Under the pieces are notes generated by a model, which saw only the letters and a list, made by a program, of their open reading frames with translations, did not search any database and was not told where the DNA came from. Made by a program: the position numbers and the translations under genes. Source: Streptomyces sp. NBRC 110035 (GTDB taxonomy: Bacteria; Actinomycetota; Actinomycetes; Streptomycetales; Streptomycetaceae). Taken from it: 64,000 nt of DNA. Location: contig NZ_BBNN01000016.1 of NCBI RefSeq assembly GCF_000829695.1, positions 124,001 through 188,000 on the forward strand, in the 5' to 3' direction. This document shows positions 1-9,191 of the stretch, one piece after another; positions within the stretch are counted from its first letter, which is position 1; every line of letters begins with the position of its first letter.

Positions 1-953
1 TCGACGACGCCGTCCAGGCCCTCCCGCAGCTGACGAAGGCGTACGAGGGGGACACCCCCGACCTGGTGCTGCACGACATCACCTCGTACCCGGCACGCGT
101 GCTCGGCCACCGCTGGGGTGTGCCCGTGGTCTCCCTCTCACCGAACCTCGTCGCCTGGGAGGGGTACGAGAAGGAGGTCGGCGAGCCGATGTGGGAGGAG
201 CCGCTCAGGACCGAGCGCGGCCGGGCCTACTACGCCCGCTTCCACGCCTGGCTGGAGGAGAACGGGATCAGCACGCACCCCGACCCGTTCGTGGGCCGGC
301 CGGCGCGCTCCCTCGTCCTGATCCCCAAGGTACTGCAGCCGAACGCCGACCGGGTCGACGAGAGCACGCACACGTTCGTCGGCGCCTGCCAGGGCGACCG
401 CGACGCGGAGGGGGAGTGGCAGCGGCCGGCCGGTGCGCAGAAGGTCGTCCTGGTGTCGCTCGGATCGTCGTTCACCAAGCAGCCCGGCTTCTACCGGGAG
501 TGCGTCAGGGCGTTCGGCGACCTGCCCGGGTGGCACCTGGTGCTCCAGATCGGCAAGCACGTCGACCCCGCCGAGCTGGGCGACGTGCCGGCCGGCGTCG
601 AGGTGCGGTCCTGGGTGCCGCAGCTCGCGGTCCTGAGGCAGGCCGACCTGTTCGTCACCCACGCGGGCGCCGGCGGCAGCCAGGAAGGGCTGGCCACGGC
701 CACGCCGATGATCGCCGTGCCGCAGGCCGTGGACCAGTTCGGCAACGCGGACATGCTCCAGGGCCTCGGTGTCGCCCGGCATCTCCCCATGGAGGAGGCC
801 ACCGCCGAGGCCCTCGGCGCGGCGGCCCTCGATCTCGTCGGCGACCCGGAAGTCGCCCGCCGGCTGAACGAGATCCGGGCCGGGACGGCCGAGGAGGGCG
901 GCACCCGCAGGGCGGCCGACCTCATCGAGGCGGAGCTGCCGCAGCGCGGCTAG
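1..953 (+). CDS. Macrolide-type glycosyltransferase (MGT family), 5' end outside window
   Basis: This is the C-terminal part of a GT1/GT-B glycosyltransferase of the macrolide-inactivating type (OleD/MGT), which transfers a sugar from a UDP-sugar to a hydrophobic acceptor in the cytoplasm. The frame is open from base 3, so the true start lies upstream. About 316 residues are visible. The donor-binding C-terminal domain is clear: SWVPQLAVL, then [12 protein letters not shown], then [10 protein letters not shown], matching the PSPG-like region of the family. A strong hairpin follows the stop by 9 bases. The acceptor cannot be predicted. Confidence 0.9.
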   Translation, partial: DDAVQALPQLTKAYEGDTPDLVLHDITSYPARVLGHRWGVPVVSLSPNLVAWEGYEKEVGEPMWEEPLRTERGRAYYARFHAWLEENGISTHPDPFVGRPARSLVLIPKVLQPNADRVDESTHTFVGACQGDRDAEGEWQRPAGAQKVVLVSLGSSFTKQPGFYRECVRAFGDLPGWHLVLQIGKHVDPAELGDVPAGVEVRSWVPQLAVLRQADLFVTHAGAGGSQEGLATATPMIAVPQAVDQFGNADMLQGLGVARHLPMEEATAEALGAAALDLVGDPEVARRLNEIRAGTAEEGGTRRAADLIEAELPQRG

Positions 954-961
954 GGCCCGGA

Positions 962-1001
962 GCGGGAAGGGGCACGGCCGGAACGCCGTGCCCCTTCCCG
1001 C
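962..1001 (+). terminator. Hairpin terminator after the glycosyltransferase
   Basis: A perfect 16-bp stem (962-977 with 986-1001) encloses an 8-base loop and starts 9 bases after the stop codon. There is no U-tract, as is usual in Streptomyces. The remaining bases to 1365 hold no gene I can support. Confidence 0.75.
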
Positions 1002-1365
1002 CCTCTCGGCGCGTCCACGGGGTCGGCCCCGCACCCGCTCGCCCTCGTCCGCGCCGTGGTCCGTGCCCGTTCCCCGACCCGGATCCTGGTCCACACCCCC
1101 TTCGCCACCGGCGCGCCCGCGTGCCCGGCACGGCGGGCCGTCCCCCGTCGCGCGGCGTGTGCGGGCTCTCCGCCGCCCTGTCCTGGCCGGAGCCGCCCAC
1201 CAGCGGCACGTACACGAAGGCGGCGTTCCGTCCCTCGTGTCCCCCCTGTCCCGACCGGGCCGCGCGAGGCGCCCGGGCTCACCGCCTGCTCACGGAAGCC
1301 GGCCGGCGCGGCCCGCACGTCGCGCCCGCCCCCACGGGGTACGACGGCCGTCCTAGGGTGTGCGG

Positions 1366-1941
1366 ATGGCGACGACATACGCGGCACTGCTGCGCGGCAT
1401 CAACGTGGGCGGCAGCAGAAAGGTCCCCATGGCCGACCTGCGCACCCTGATGGAGGGCCTCGGCCACGACGCGGTCCGCACCCATCTCCAAAGCGGCCAG
1501 GCCGTGTTCACCACCAGGAGCGACGGGCCGGGGGACGAGAGCGCGGACCCGGCCGAGGAGGTGCTGGCCGCCGGACTCGCCGACGCCGTCGAGCGGCACT
1601 TCGGCTTCGCCGTCGACGTGATCGTGCGCGACCACGCCTATCTGCGGGCGGTCGTCGACGCCTGTCCTTTCCCGGCCGCCGAGCCGGCGCCCAAGCAGGT
1701 GCACGTCACCTACTTCTCCGCTGCCGTCGACGCCGACCGTTTCGCGCACATCGACCGGGCGGCCCACCTGCCCGAGGAGTTCCGCCTCGGCGACCGTGCC
1801 CTGTACCTGTACGCCCCGGACGGCCTGGGCCGCTCCAGGCTCGCCGAGCGCCTGGCCGCGCCCCGGACCACCCGGGGCGTCATCGCCACCACCCGCAACT
1901 GGAACACCGTCGTCAAGCTCATGGAGCTCACCCGTGACTGA
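1366..1941 (+). CDS. DUF1697 family protein
   Basis: A 191-residue soluble protein of the DUF1697 family. Family signs are the N-terminal ALLRGINVGG, KVPMADLRTL and LQSGQAVF, and the C-terminal TRNWNTVVKLMEL. ATG at 1366 is chosen over the in-frame GTG at 1360 because the family begins close to ATYAALLRG. The biochemical role of this family is not established. Its stop overlaps the GTG start of the next gene (GTGACTGA), so the two are translationally coupled. Confidence 0.85.
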   Translation: MATTYAALLRGINVGGSRKVPMADLRTLMEGLGHDAVRTHLQSGQAVFTTRSDGPGDESADPAEEVLAAGLADAVERHFGFAVDVIVRDHAYLRAVVDACPFPAAEPAPKQVHVTYFSAAVDADRFAHIDRAAHLPEEFRLGDRALYLYAPDGLGRSRLAERLAAPRTTRGVIATTRNWNTVVKLMELTRD

Positions 1942-2331
1942 CCCGTGCACCGCCGCCGCAGCAGCAGCCGCAGCAGCGGCCGTCGAGGCCGAACTGAAAC
2001 TCCTCGACCCCGAGGTGCGCCGCTCGCCCGAACGCGTCGGGGAACTGCTTCATCCGGAGTTCGTGGAGATCGGCGCGTCCGGACGGGTTTGGGACCGCGA
2101 CGCGATCATCGCGCTGCTCGCCGGCGAACGCGACGCGGGGGCCCCGCCGGCACCGTCTCCCGGATGAGGGCCGTGCGACTGGCCCCCGACACCGTTCATC
2201 TCACCTTCGACACGGACCACAACGGCCGGTGCGCCCACCGCAGTTCCCTGTGGCGCCGCACCGGCCGGCAATGGCTGCTCCACTTCCACCAGGGGACGCT
2301 GTACGACCCGGACGCGGTGACCGGCGGCTGA
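1934..2331 (+). pseudogene. SnoaL/DUF4440-like (NTF2 fold) gene split by a one-base frameshift
   Basis: From GTG at 1934 the frame reads an alanine-rich start, then ELKLLDPEVRRSPERVGELL, HPEFVEIGASGR and WDRDAIIALL, typical of the small NTF2-fold DUF4440/SnoaL-like proteins. It then hits a stop at 2165. The expected continuation (VHLTFDT, SSLWRR, WLLHFHQGTLY) lies in another frame and ends at 2331. Adding one G to the run 2137-2141 restores a single protein of about 132 residues. It may be a real inactivating deletion or a homopolymer error. It is coupled to the DUF1697 gene. Confidence 0.75.
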
Positions 2332-2386
2332 GCGCCCCACCGACCCGGACGCCGTCGCCGTCGCCGTCGCCGTCGGCGCAGAGGCC

Positions 2387-3136
2387 TCAGGCCCCCACTG
2401 CCCCGGTCGCCTCCGCCGGCGCCGGTGTCCGTGCCGCGTCGTACCGCTGCACCAGCACCCGCGCCACCTCCGGCGCCGGGCCGAGGACGTCCGCCAGGAC
2501 GTCCGCCCGGGCCGCACCCCGTGCGATGCGGTCCGGAAGGAAGCCCGGAGCCAGGACGTACGGGGCCACGGCGACGCGTTCGCAGCCGAGGGCCCGCAGT
2601 TCGCGTACCGCGTCCTCGGTGCGGGGCAGGGATGCGGAGGCGAACGCAGGCCGCACGGCGCACCAACCGGTGTGCCGCCACTCCCGCGCGATTTCTGCGA
2701 TCACTGCGATCGCCTCCGGGTCGGTGGACCCCGCCGAGGCCAGGACGACCCCGGTCGAGGACTTGTCGGCGGGCGTCAGGCCCGCCTCGTACAGCCGGCG
2801 TTCCAGCGCGGCCTGGAGCAGGGGGGACGGCCCCAGGACGTCCGCCTGGCGGACGCGCAGCCGCGCGTCCGCGTCCGCGAGGACCGCCGGGATGTCCGCC
2901 TTGGCGTGGAAGGCGCGGGTCAGCAGCAGCGGGAGGGCCACCACGTCGCGCACGCCCTCCGCCGCCAGGGAGTCCAGCACCCCCGGTACGGAGGGGACGT
3001 TGAAATCGAGGAAGCCGGTCTCCACCCGCAGCTCCGGCCGCAGCGACCGGACCCGCCCTACCAGGGCGTGCACGGTCGCCGCGTGCCGCGGATCGCGGCT
3101 GCCGTGGGCGATGACGAGAAGAACCGGACGGCGCAT
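2387..3136 (-). CDS. Sirohydrochlorin chelatase (CbiX family)
   Basis: A 249-residue CbiX-type chelatase that would insert ferrous iron into sirohydrochlorin to make siroheme. Two related halves are visible: IAHGSRDP near residue 9 carries the conserved chelating histidine, and ASAGSTDPEA opens the second half. The middle carries LLLTRAFHAKADIP. The size suits a two-lobed chelatase. It is last in the sulfur operon, 7 bases after the permease stop. The placement makes sense because the sulfite reductase at the head of the operon needs siroheme. Confidence 0.88.
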   Translation of the reverse strand: MRRPVLLVIAHGSRDPRHAATVHALVGRVRSLRPELRVETGFLDFNVPSVPGVLDSLAAEGVRDVVALPLLLTRAFHAKADIPAVLADADARLRVRQADVLGPSPLLQAALERRLYEAGLTPADKSSTGVVLASAGSTDPEAIAVIAEIAREWRHTGWCAVRPAFASASLPRTEDAVRELRALGCERVAVAPYVLAPGFLPDRIARGAARADVLADVLGPAPEVARVLVQRYDAARTPAPAEATGAVGA

Positions 3137-3143
3137 GATCGGA

Positions 3144-4052
3144 TCAGTCCTTTCCCAGCAGGCCGCGGCCGCGCAGGACCCACCGCTCCAGCGGACTGAA
3201 GATCAGCAGGTCGATGGCGATACCGACGGTCAGGATCAGCAGGATCGCCTCGAACACCATGGCCATGTCGCTCGCGTTGCGGCCGTTCTCCAGCAGCTGC
3301 CCGAGGCCGATGCCGAGATCGGGGAACGACGCGATGATCTCCGCGGCCATCAGCGAACGCCAGGAGAACGCCCAGCCCTGCTTCAGGCCCGCCACATAGC
3401 CGGGCAGCGCGGCCGGCAGCACGACGTGCCAGGTGCCCTTCAGCCCCGTCGCGCCCAGCGTGCGGCCGGCCCGCAGGAACAGCGGCGGCACCTGGCTGAC
3501 GCCGGAGACCAGACCGTTGGCGATCGAGGGGACCGCGCCGAGCAGGATCACCGCGTACATCATCTGGTTGTTCAGGCCCAGCCAGATCACCGCCGGCGGC
3601 ACCCACGCCACCGACGGCAGGGACTGCAGCCCGGACAGGATCGGGCCGATCGCCGCGCGCACGAACCTCACCCGCGCCACCAGCAGTCCCAGCGGCGTAC
3701 CGATCAGCAGAGCGAAGAAGAAGCCGAGCAGACCGCGCGAGACGCTGGTCCAGATGTAGCCGAGCAGCTCGCCCTGGAGCCACGCGTCCCGGACGACGTC
3801 CCACACGGCGCCCGGAGAGGGCAGCTTGGTCGGGTCGTCGACGATCCTGAAGGAGACCAGCGCCTGCCACACGGCCAGCACGATGGTGACGGCGATGACG
3901 GGCGGCAGGATCTTCTGGACGAAGGTCTGACGCCACGGCCTGCGGGTCTGCTGCCTCGTCTCCAGCGCGTCGAGGCCCGCTTCCAGACCGGCGAGGTCGT
4001 GCGTGTCCGTCTCGTCCTTCGCGGCCTTCGCGGTGGTTTCAGTGCTGGCCAT
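3144..4052 (-). CDS. ssuC: ABC transporter permease, sulfonate/nitrate/taurine type
   Basis: A 302-residue inner-membrane permease of the SsuC/TauC type. After a charged N-terminal tail there are about six membrane segments (for example PPVIAVTIVLAVWQALV, near residue 50). A typical EAA-like loop occurs at AGRTLGATGLKGTWHVVLP. The ATG at 4052 is preferred over upstream codons because it overlaps the end of the ATPase gene by 14 bases, giving coupling. With the ATPase and lipoprotein it forms an importer for an organic or inorganic sulfur source; sulfonate is the best guess from the sulfur context. Confidence 0.85.
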   Translation of the reverse strand: MASTETTAKAAKDETDTHDLAGLEAGLDALETRQQTRRPWRQTFVQKILPPVIAVTIVLAVWQALVSFRIVDDPTKLPSPGAVWDVVRDAWLQGELLGYIWTSVSRGLLGFFFALLIGTPLGLLVARVRFVRAAIGPILSGLQSLPSVAWVPPAVIWLGLNNQMMYAVILLGAVPSIANGLVSGVSQVPPLFLRAGRTLGATGLKGTWHVVLPAALPGYVAGLKQGWAFSWRSLMAAEIIASFPDLGIGLGQLLENGRNASDMAMVFEAILLILTVGIAIDLLIFSPLERWVLRGRGLLGKD

Positions 4053-4851
4053 GACGGCGGATCTCCCCACGGAGCTGCTCGGTGATCTCGACGGACAGTT
4101 CCGCGACCGCGGTGTCCTCGATGCGGCGGGGGTGCTCGATGTCCACCGTCCACTCGCGGGCGATCCGGCCCGGCCGGGACGACAGCAGGACCACCCGCTG
4201 CGCGAGCCGGACGGCCTCGCGCACGTTGTGCGTGACGAACAGGACGGACAGCCGGCCCGCGGCGGAGCCGCTGGTGTTCGCAGTGCGCCAGATCCGGGTC
4301 AGCTCGTCGTGCAGCACGTCCCGGGTGATGGCGTCCAGTGCCGCGAACGGCTCGTCCATCAGCAGCAGCCTGCTCTCCTGGGCGAGCGCACGGGCCAGCG
4401 CGACCCGCTGGCGCATGCCGCCGGACAGCTCGTGCACCCGCTTGCCGTGGGCGCCCTTCAACCGGACCAGCTCCAGCAGCTCCTCGGCCCGGCCGCGCCG
4501 CTCCGCCTTCGGCATGCCCCTCAGTTTCAGGGCGAGTTCGATGTTCTTGCCCGCGGTCAGCCACGGGAACAGCGCGTGCTCCTGGAACATCAGCGCCGGG
4601 CGGCCGTCCGTGCTGATCGCGCCGGCACTGGGCGCGTCGAGGCCCGCGACCAGGTTGAGCAGCGTGGACTTGCCGCACCCCGAAGCCCCCAGCAGGGTGA
4701 CGAACTCACCGGGCGCGACATCGAGCGTGATGTCGTCCAGCACGAGCTGCTGCCCGGCCGGGTCCGCGAACGACTTCGAGACGTGCTCGATCCGGGCGGC
4801 GTGGGTGACCGCCTCGGTGTCGTCGGCGGCCCTGGCGAGGGTCGTGGCCAT
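4039..4851 (-). CDS. ssuB: ABC transporter ATPase, sulfonate/nitrate type
   Basis: A 270-residue ATP-binding subunit. Motifs in order: Walker A GASGCGKST, Q-loop FQEHALFPWL, signature LSGGMRQR, Walker B LLLMDEPF and the switch histidine in FVTHN. ATG at 4851 follows an AGGAGG ribosome site with 8-base spacing. It would drive import with the adjacent permease and binding lipoprotein. It overlaps the permease gene by 14 bases. Confidence 0.9.
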   Translation of the reverse strand: MATTLARAADDTEAVTHAARIEHVSKSFADPAGQQLVLDDITLDVAPGEFVTLLGASGCGKSTLLNLVAGLDAPSAGAISTDGRPALMFQEHALFPWLTAGKNIELALKLRGMPKAERRGRAEELLELVRLKGAHGKRVHELSGGMRQRVALARALAQESRLLLMDEPFAALDAITRDVLHDELTRIWRTANTSGSAAGRLSVLFVTHNVREAVRLAQRVVLLSSRPGRIAREWTVDIEHPRRIEDTAVAELSVEITEQLRGEIRRHGQH

Positions 4852-4889
4852 GGTCGTCACCTCCTGGGACGTTTCTTCGGGTTCCGGGG

Positions 4890-5999
4890 TCAGCTGGTGC
4901 CGAGACCGGCGTCGTCGACGGCGGGTGCGCCCTCGGCCGCGAGGACCTTGTTGAGGAGTTCCAGGTCGTAGATGCCCTTCAGGTCGGGCCGCTCGAGCAG
5001 GCCCGCGTTCACGGCGTGCTCCGCCTGGGTGCCGAGGGTGGCGGCCAGCGGGTCGTCGGTGAACCGGATCGACTCCCACGCCGGGTCCAGGACGTCGGCG
5101 GGCAGCGCCTTGCCGGAGTCGGCCGCCAGCTGTTCGTTGGCGGCGGCCTTGGCCTCGTCCGGGTGCTCGTTGATCCACCGGTTGGTGGAGACCGACGCCT
5201 CGAGCACCGCCTCCACGGCCTTCGGGTGCTTCTCCAGGAACTCCTGGCGCACGACCAGGTTCGTGATGACGAACTTCTCGTCCGGCCACAGGGAGGCCTC
5301 GTCCAGCAGGACCTTCCCGCCCTCGGCGACCAGCTTCGACGCGGTGGGCTCCGGTACCCACGCGCCGTCGACCGACCCGGCCGCGAAGGCGTCCGGGGTG
5401 ACCTTGTTGTCGCTGCGGACGACCGTGACATCGCCCTTGCCGCTCTGCGCGTCGACCGTCCAGCCCTGCTCGGCCGCCCAGTCGAGGAACGCCACGTCCT
5501 GCGTGTTGCCGAACTGCGGGGTCGCGATCCGCTTGCCCCCGACGTCCTCCAGGGACTTCACCCGGTCCGGGTTCACCACCAGTTTCACCCCGCCGGACGC
5601 CGAACCGCCGATGATCCGCAGGTTCCTGCCCCGCGACTTCACCCAGCCGTTCACGGCTGGGGACGGCCCCATCCAGGCGATGTCGACGGAACCGGAATTG
5701 AGCGCCTCGATCGCGGACGGCCCCGCGTTGAACACCGCGTACCGTGCCTCGGTCGCGCCGAGCTCCTCCTGGAAGAAGCCCTTCTGCTTGCCCACCAGCG
5801 CGGTCCCGTGGGTCAGATTGCCGAAGTGGCCGATCCTCACCGTGTCGAGACCGTCGGTCTTCCGGGCCCCGGCGGCGATCTCGACGCCGGGATCCTCCTT
5901 GGCCCGGGAGCCGTAGCCGCAGCCGGCCAGGACCAGCAGGACGACCAGCGCGGTCGTCGCGGCGAACGCGCGGCGCGGGGTGGCGGGGAAGGCAGACAC
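4890..5999 (-). CDS. ssuA: ABC transporter substrate-binding lipoprotein, sulfonate/nitrate type
   Basis: A 369-residue exported lipoprotein. A GTG start at 5999 preceded by GAGAGG gives a signal peptide ending in the lipobox LAGC, then the mature protein with VRIGHFGNLTHG, IEALNSGSVDIAWMGPSPAV and IATPQFGNTQDVAFL. These are hallmarks of the SsuA/NrtA/TauA family. It binds the substrate outside the membrane and delivers it to the permease. It lies between cysN and the ATPase in the sulfur operon, so a sulfonate or sulfate ester ligand is inferred, not shown. Confidence 0.87.
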   Translation of the reverse strand: MSAFPATPRRAFAATTALVVLLVLAGCGYGSRAKEDPGVEIAAGARKTDGLDTVRIGHFGNLTHGTALVGKQKGFFQEELGATEARYAVFNAGPSAIEALNSGSVDIAWMGPSPAVNGWVKSRGRNLRIIGGSASGGVKLVVNPDRVKSLEDVGGKRIATPQFGNTQDVAFLDWAAEQGWTVDAQSGKGDVTVVRSDNKVTPDAFAAGSVDGAWVPEPTASKLVAEGGKVLLDEASLWPDEKFVITNLVVRQEFLEKHPKAVEAVLEASVSTNRWINEHPDEAKAAANEQLAADSGKALPADVLDPAWESIRFTDDPLAATLGTQAEHAVNAGLLERPDLKGIYDLELLNKVLAAEGAPAVDDAGLGTS

Positions 6000-6130
6000 G
6001 GGAGGTGTTCCTCTCGGTGGCCCGGCTCTCACGTACTCGGCTGGTCGTACTCAGCCGGCCGTGTCCGGGGGATCGGCGGGTTTTCGGCGGTGGCGGCGGT
6101 GGACCAGGGCGGCACGCGAACGGTGCGCGC

Positions 6131-6150
6131 GCTCCCGGTGCGCCGGGAGC
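6131..6150 (-). terminator. Small hairpin between cysN and the binding lipoprotein gene
   Basis: An 8-bp perfect stem (GCTCCCGG / CCGGGAGC) with a TGCG loop. It lies inside the operon in the 295-base gap before the lipoprotein gene, so it may act as an RNA processing or attenuation point rather than a full terminator. Confidence 0.4.
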
Positions 6151-6151
6151 G

Positions 6152-6292
6152 TCACCCGCATCGCGCGACCCCGCCCTGCCCGCTGCCGAGCTGCCCGCCG
6201 CCGATCCGGCCGCCCTCCTTGGCGAAGGTGGCGAAGACGTCGGTGGCGGGGGCACCGGCCGGTTCGCGGGCCGGGACGCGGAGGTGACGCAT
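6152..6292 (-). CDS. Possible 46-residue protein coupled to cysN
   Basis: An ATG occurs 2 bases after the cysN stop (TGACGATG) and opens a 46-residue frame containing TDVFATFAKEGGRIGGGQ. It has no membrane segment and no known motif. Stop-start spacing suggests translational coupling, and the frame fills most of an otherwise empty gap, but codon statistics in so short a high-GC frame are weak evidence. I do not recognise it. Confidence 0.35.
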   Translation of the reverse strand: MRHLRVPAREPAGAPATDVFATFAKEGGRIGGGQLGSGQGGVARCG

Positions 6293-6294
6293 CG

Positions 6295-7629
6295 TCAGAA
6301 GTCCCATCCGCCGTCCTCGGCCGCGTCCTTGACCGGGGCCGGGGCGGCGAAGGACTCGCCGGCCATGCCCGCGGTGAGCGTGGTGCCGTCGCTCGGGTCG
6401 ATCAGGATGAACGAACCGGTGCGCCGCGAGTCCGCGTACGAGTCGGCCGGCAGCGGCTCGGCGGTACGGATCTTCACCCGGCCTATGTCGTTGGCGACGA
6501 GCCTGCCGGGGTGCGGGTGCAGCGACAGGTCGTCCAGCGTCAGCCGGGCCGGGATGTCCTTCACGACCGCCTTGACCGTCCGGGTGCCGTGCTTGAGCAG
6601 CACCCGGTGACCGACCGTCAGCGGCTGGTCGGCGACATGACAGACGGTGGCCTCGACGTCCTGCGTGGTGGCCGGCGCGTCCTTGCTCGGGACGAGCAGG
6701 TCCCCGCGGGAGATGTCGATGTCGTCCGCCAGCAGCAGCGTCACCGACTGCGGCGTCCAGGCCGCCTCCACGGGCGTGCCCAGCAGGTCGATCCCGGTGA
6801 CCGTCGTGGTCCGGCCGGACGGAAGCACGGTCACCTCGTCGCCGACGCGGAACGTGCCCGCGGCGATCTGGCCGGCGTACCCGCGGTAGTCCGGGTGCTC
6901 GGCGCTCTGCGGCCGGATCACGTACTGCACGGGCAGCCGGGCGTGGCAGTGCGCCAGGTCGTGGCCGACCGGCACCGTCTCCAGGTGCTCCAGCACCGTC
7001 GGACCGCCGTACCAGTCCATGTGCGCCGACGGCTCCACCACGTTGTCGCCGACGAGCGCCGAGATCGGGATCGCGGTGACCTCCGGGACGCCCAGCTCGG
7101 TCGCGTACGCCGTGAACTCCTCGGCGATCCGCGCGAACACGGCCTCCTCGTAGTCCACCAGGTCCATCTTGTTGACGGCGAGGACGGCGTGGGGCACGCG
7201 CAGCAGGGCGGCGATGGCCGCGTGCCGCCGGGTCTGCTCGACCACGCCGTTGCGGGCGTCGACGAGGATGACGGTCAGCTCCGCGGTGGAGGCGCCGGTG
7301 ACCATGTTGCGGGTGTACTGCACATGGCCCGGCGTGTCGGCGAGGATGAACCGGCGCCGCGGCGTGGCGAAGTAGCGGTACGCCACGTCGATGGTGATGC
7401 CCTGCTCCCGCTCGGCCCGCAGCCCGTCGGTGAGCAGGGCCAGGTCGGGAGCCTCCTGGCCGCGGCTCGCCGACACCCGCGCCACGGCCTCCAACTGGTC
7501 GGTGAGGACCGACTTGGAGTCGTGCAGCAGCCGGCCCACCAGGGTGGACTTGCCGTCGTCGACGGAACCGGCGGTGGCGAACCGCAGCAGGGTGGTCTCC
7601 GCGAGCGCCTCGCTCGTGATCGTGCTCAT
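6295..7629 (-). CDS. cysN: Sulfate adenylyltransferase subunit 1 (GTPase)
   Basis: A 444-residue GTPase subunit of ATP sulfurylase, which makes adenosine 5'-phosphosulfate (APS) from sulfate and ATP together with CysD. EF-Tu-like motifs are visible: P-loop in AGSVDDGKST near residue 20, DTPGH, and NKMD. Beta-barrel domains follow. ATG at 7629 gives MSTITSEAL and lies just past the cysD stop. It is not fused to an APS kinase; the kinase is separate (cysC). Confidence 0.95.
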   Translation of the reverse strand: MSTITSEALAETTLLRFATAGSVDDGKSTLVGRLLHDSKSVLTDQLEAVARVSASRGQEAPDLALLTDGLRAEREQGITIDVAYRYFATPRRRFILADTPGHVQYTRNMVTGASTAELTVILVDARNGVVEQTRRHAAIAALLRVPHAVLAVNKMDLVDYEEAVFARIAEEFTAYATELGVPEVTAIPISALVGDNVVEPSAHMDWYGGPTVLEHLETVPVGHDLAHCHARLPVQYVIRPQSAEHPDYRGYAGQIAAGTFRVGDEVTVLPSGRTTTVTGIDLLGTPVEAAWTPQSVTLLLADDIDISRGDLLVPSKDAPATTQDVEATVCHVADQPLTVGHRVLLKHGTRTVKAVVKDIPARLTLDDLSLHPHPGRLVANDIGRVKIRTAEPLPADSYADSRRTGSFILIDPSDGTTLTAGMAGESFAAPAPVKDAAEDGGWDF

Positions 7630-7631
7630 GT

Positions 7632-8585
7632 CTAGAAGTACCCCTCGCGCTTGCGGTCTTCCATCGCGGCCTCGGAGAGCTTGTCGTCGGCGCGGGTCGC
7701 CCCGCGTTCGGTCAGCCGGGAGGCGGCGATCTCGGTGATCACCTTCTCGATGGTGTCGGCGTCGGAGTCGACCGCGCCGGTGCAGGACATGTCGCCCACC
7801 GTCCGGTAGCGCACCTGCCGCTTCTCGACACTCTCGCCGTCCTTCGGGCCGCCCCACGCGCCGGCGGTCAGCCACATGCCGCCCCGCTGGAACACCTCGC
7901 GGTGGTGGGCGTAGTAGATCTCCGGCAGTTCGATGTTCTCGCGGGCGATGTACTGCCACACGTCCAGCTCGGTCCAGTTGGACAGCGGGAAGACCCGGAC
8001 GTGCTCACCGGGCGCGTGCCGGCCGTTGTAGAGGTTCCACAGCTCGGGCCGCTGGCGGCGCGGGTCCCACTGGGAGAACTCGTCGCGCAGCGAGAACACC
8101 CGCTCCTTCGCACGCGCCTTCTCCTCGTCCCGCCGGCCGCCGCCGAACACGGCGTCGAACTTCTCGGCGGCGATCTTCTCGGTGAGCGGCACCGTCTGCA
8201 GCGGGTTGCGGGTGCCGTCGGGGCGCTCGCGCAGCACACCGCGGTCGATGTAGTCCTGCACGGAGGCGACGTGCAGCCGCAGCCCGTGCCGGGCGACCGT
8301 GCGGTCGCGGTAGTCGAGGACCTCGGGGAAGTTGTGCCCGGTGTCGACGTGCAGCAGCGAGAACGGGACCGGCGCCGGCGCGAAGGCCTTCAGCGCCAGG
8401 TGCAGCATCAGGATGGAGTCCTTGCCGCCGGAGAACAGGAGCACCGGGTTCTCGAACTCGCCGGCGACCTCGCGGAAGATGTGCACCGCCTCCGACTCGA
8501 GGGCGTCGAGGTGGGAGAGGGCGTACGGGCCGGCCGCACCGCCGGTGCCCTCGTCGCCGGTCGTGACCGTGGCCACGGTTGTCAT
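7632..8585 (-). CDS. cysD: Sulfate adenylyltransferase subunit 2
   Basis: A 317-residue ATP pyrophosphatase-type subunit that performs the adenylyl transfer to sulfate. The PP-loop FSGGKDS lies near residue 50. Family signatures LLHVDTGHNFPEVLDYRD, FGGGRRDEEKAR and the C-terminal DRKREGYF are present. ATG at 8585 overlaps the cysC stop as ATGA, with GAAAGGGG upstream. It works as a CysND complex with the next gene. Confidence 0.96.
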   Translation of the reverse strand: MTTVATVTTGDEGTGGAAGPYALSHLDALESEAVHIFREVAGEFENPVLLFSGGKDSILMLHLALKAFAPAPVPFSLLHVDTGHNFPEVLDYRDRTVARHGLRLHVASVQDYIDRGVLRERPDGTRNPLQTVPLTEKIAAEKFDAVFGGGRRDEEKARAKERVFSLRDEFSQWDPRRQRPELWNLYNGRHAPGEHVRVFPLSNWTELDVWQYIARENIELPEIYYAHHREVFQRGGMWLTAGAWGGPKDGESVEKRQVRYRTVGDMSCTGAVDSDADTIEKVITEIAASRLTERGATRADDKLSEAAMEDRKREGYF

Positions 8586-9190
8586 ACCAGTCCCCTTTCG
8601 CTCAGCAGGGCGTGCACCGCCGCGGCGGATTCCTGGACGGTCTGGTGCTGCGACTCGATGCGCAGATCGGGAGAGACGGGAGCCTCGTACGGGTCGTCCA
8701 CGCCGGTCAGCCCGGTGAGTTCGCCCGCGGCCTGCTTCGCGTACAGGCCCTTCACGTCGCGTACGGAGCACACCTCGAGGGGGGTCGCCACGTGCACCTC
8801 GACGTACGACGTGCCGTTCGTCTCGTGCCGCCCCCGGACCGCGGCCCGGCTGTCCGCGTACGGCGCGATGACCGGGACGAGCGCGGTGACGCCGTTGCGG
8901 GCGAGCAGTTCGGCGACGAATCCGATGCGCTGCACGTTGGTGTGCCGGTCCTCGCGGCTGAAGCCGAGGCCCGCGGAGAGGAACTCGCGGATCTCGTCGC
9001 CGTCGAGGAGTTCGACCCGGCGGCCCTGCTCGCGCAGCCGGGCGGCCAGTTCGTGGGCGATGGTGGTCTTGCCTGCGCTCGGCAGACCTGTGAGCCAGAC
9101 GGTGGCTCCGGTCGTCACGTCGGTCTCCTGGTTCGTAGAGGGCGAGGCGGGCCCGGTGCGGGGCCGCGAAGGCGTGGAGGGCTCGGTCAT
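8582..9190 (-). CDS. cysC: Adenylylsulfate (APS) kinase
   Basis: This kinase phosphorylates APS to PAPS. The P-loop is GLPSAGKTT, where most family members have GLSGAGKT. FSREDRHTNVQRIGFVA and YADSRAAVRG are typical APS kinase signatures. Two starts are possible: ATG at 9190 (202 residues, with an unstructured N-terminal tail) or GTG at 9118 (178 residues, starting at TTGATVWLTG). The shorter one matches the usual family length. Its TGA overlaps the cysD ATG. Confidence 0.93.
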   Translation of the reverse strand: MTEPSTPSRPRTGPASPSTNQETDVTTGATVWLTGLPSAGKTTIAHELAARLREQGRRVELLDGDEIREFLSAGLGFSREDRHTNVQRIGFVAELLARNGVTALVPVIAPYADSRAAVRGRHETNGTSYVEVHVATPLEVCSVRDVKGLYAKQAAGELTGLTGVDDPYEAPVSPDLRIESQHQTVQESAAAVHALLSERGLV

Positions 9191-9191
9191 G

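Noticed and set aside
2229..4085. A 618-codon plus-strand frame opposite the chelatase and permease genes
   Set aside because: Its product is low complexity, rich in Arg/Ala/Gln, and antisense to two well-recognised genes.
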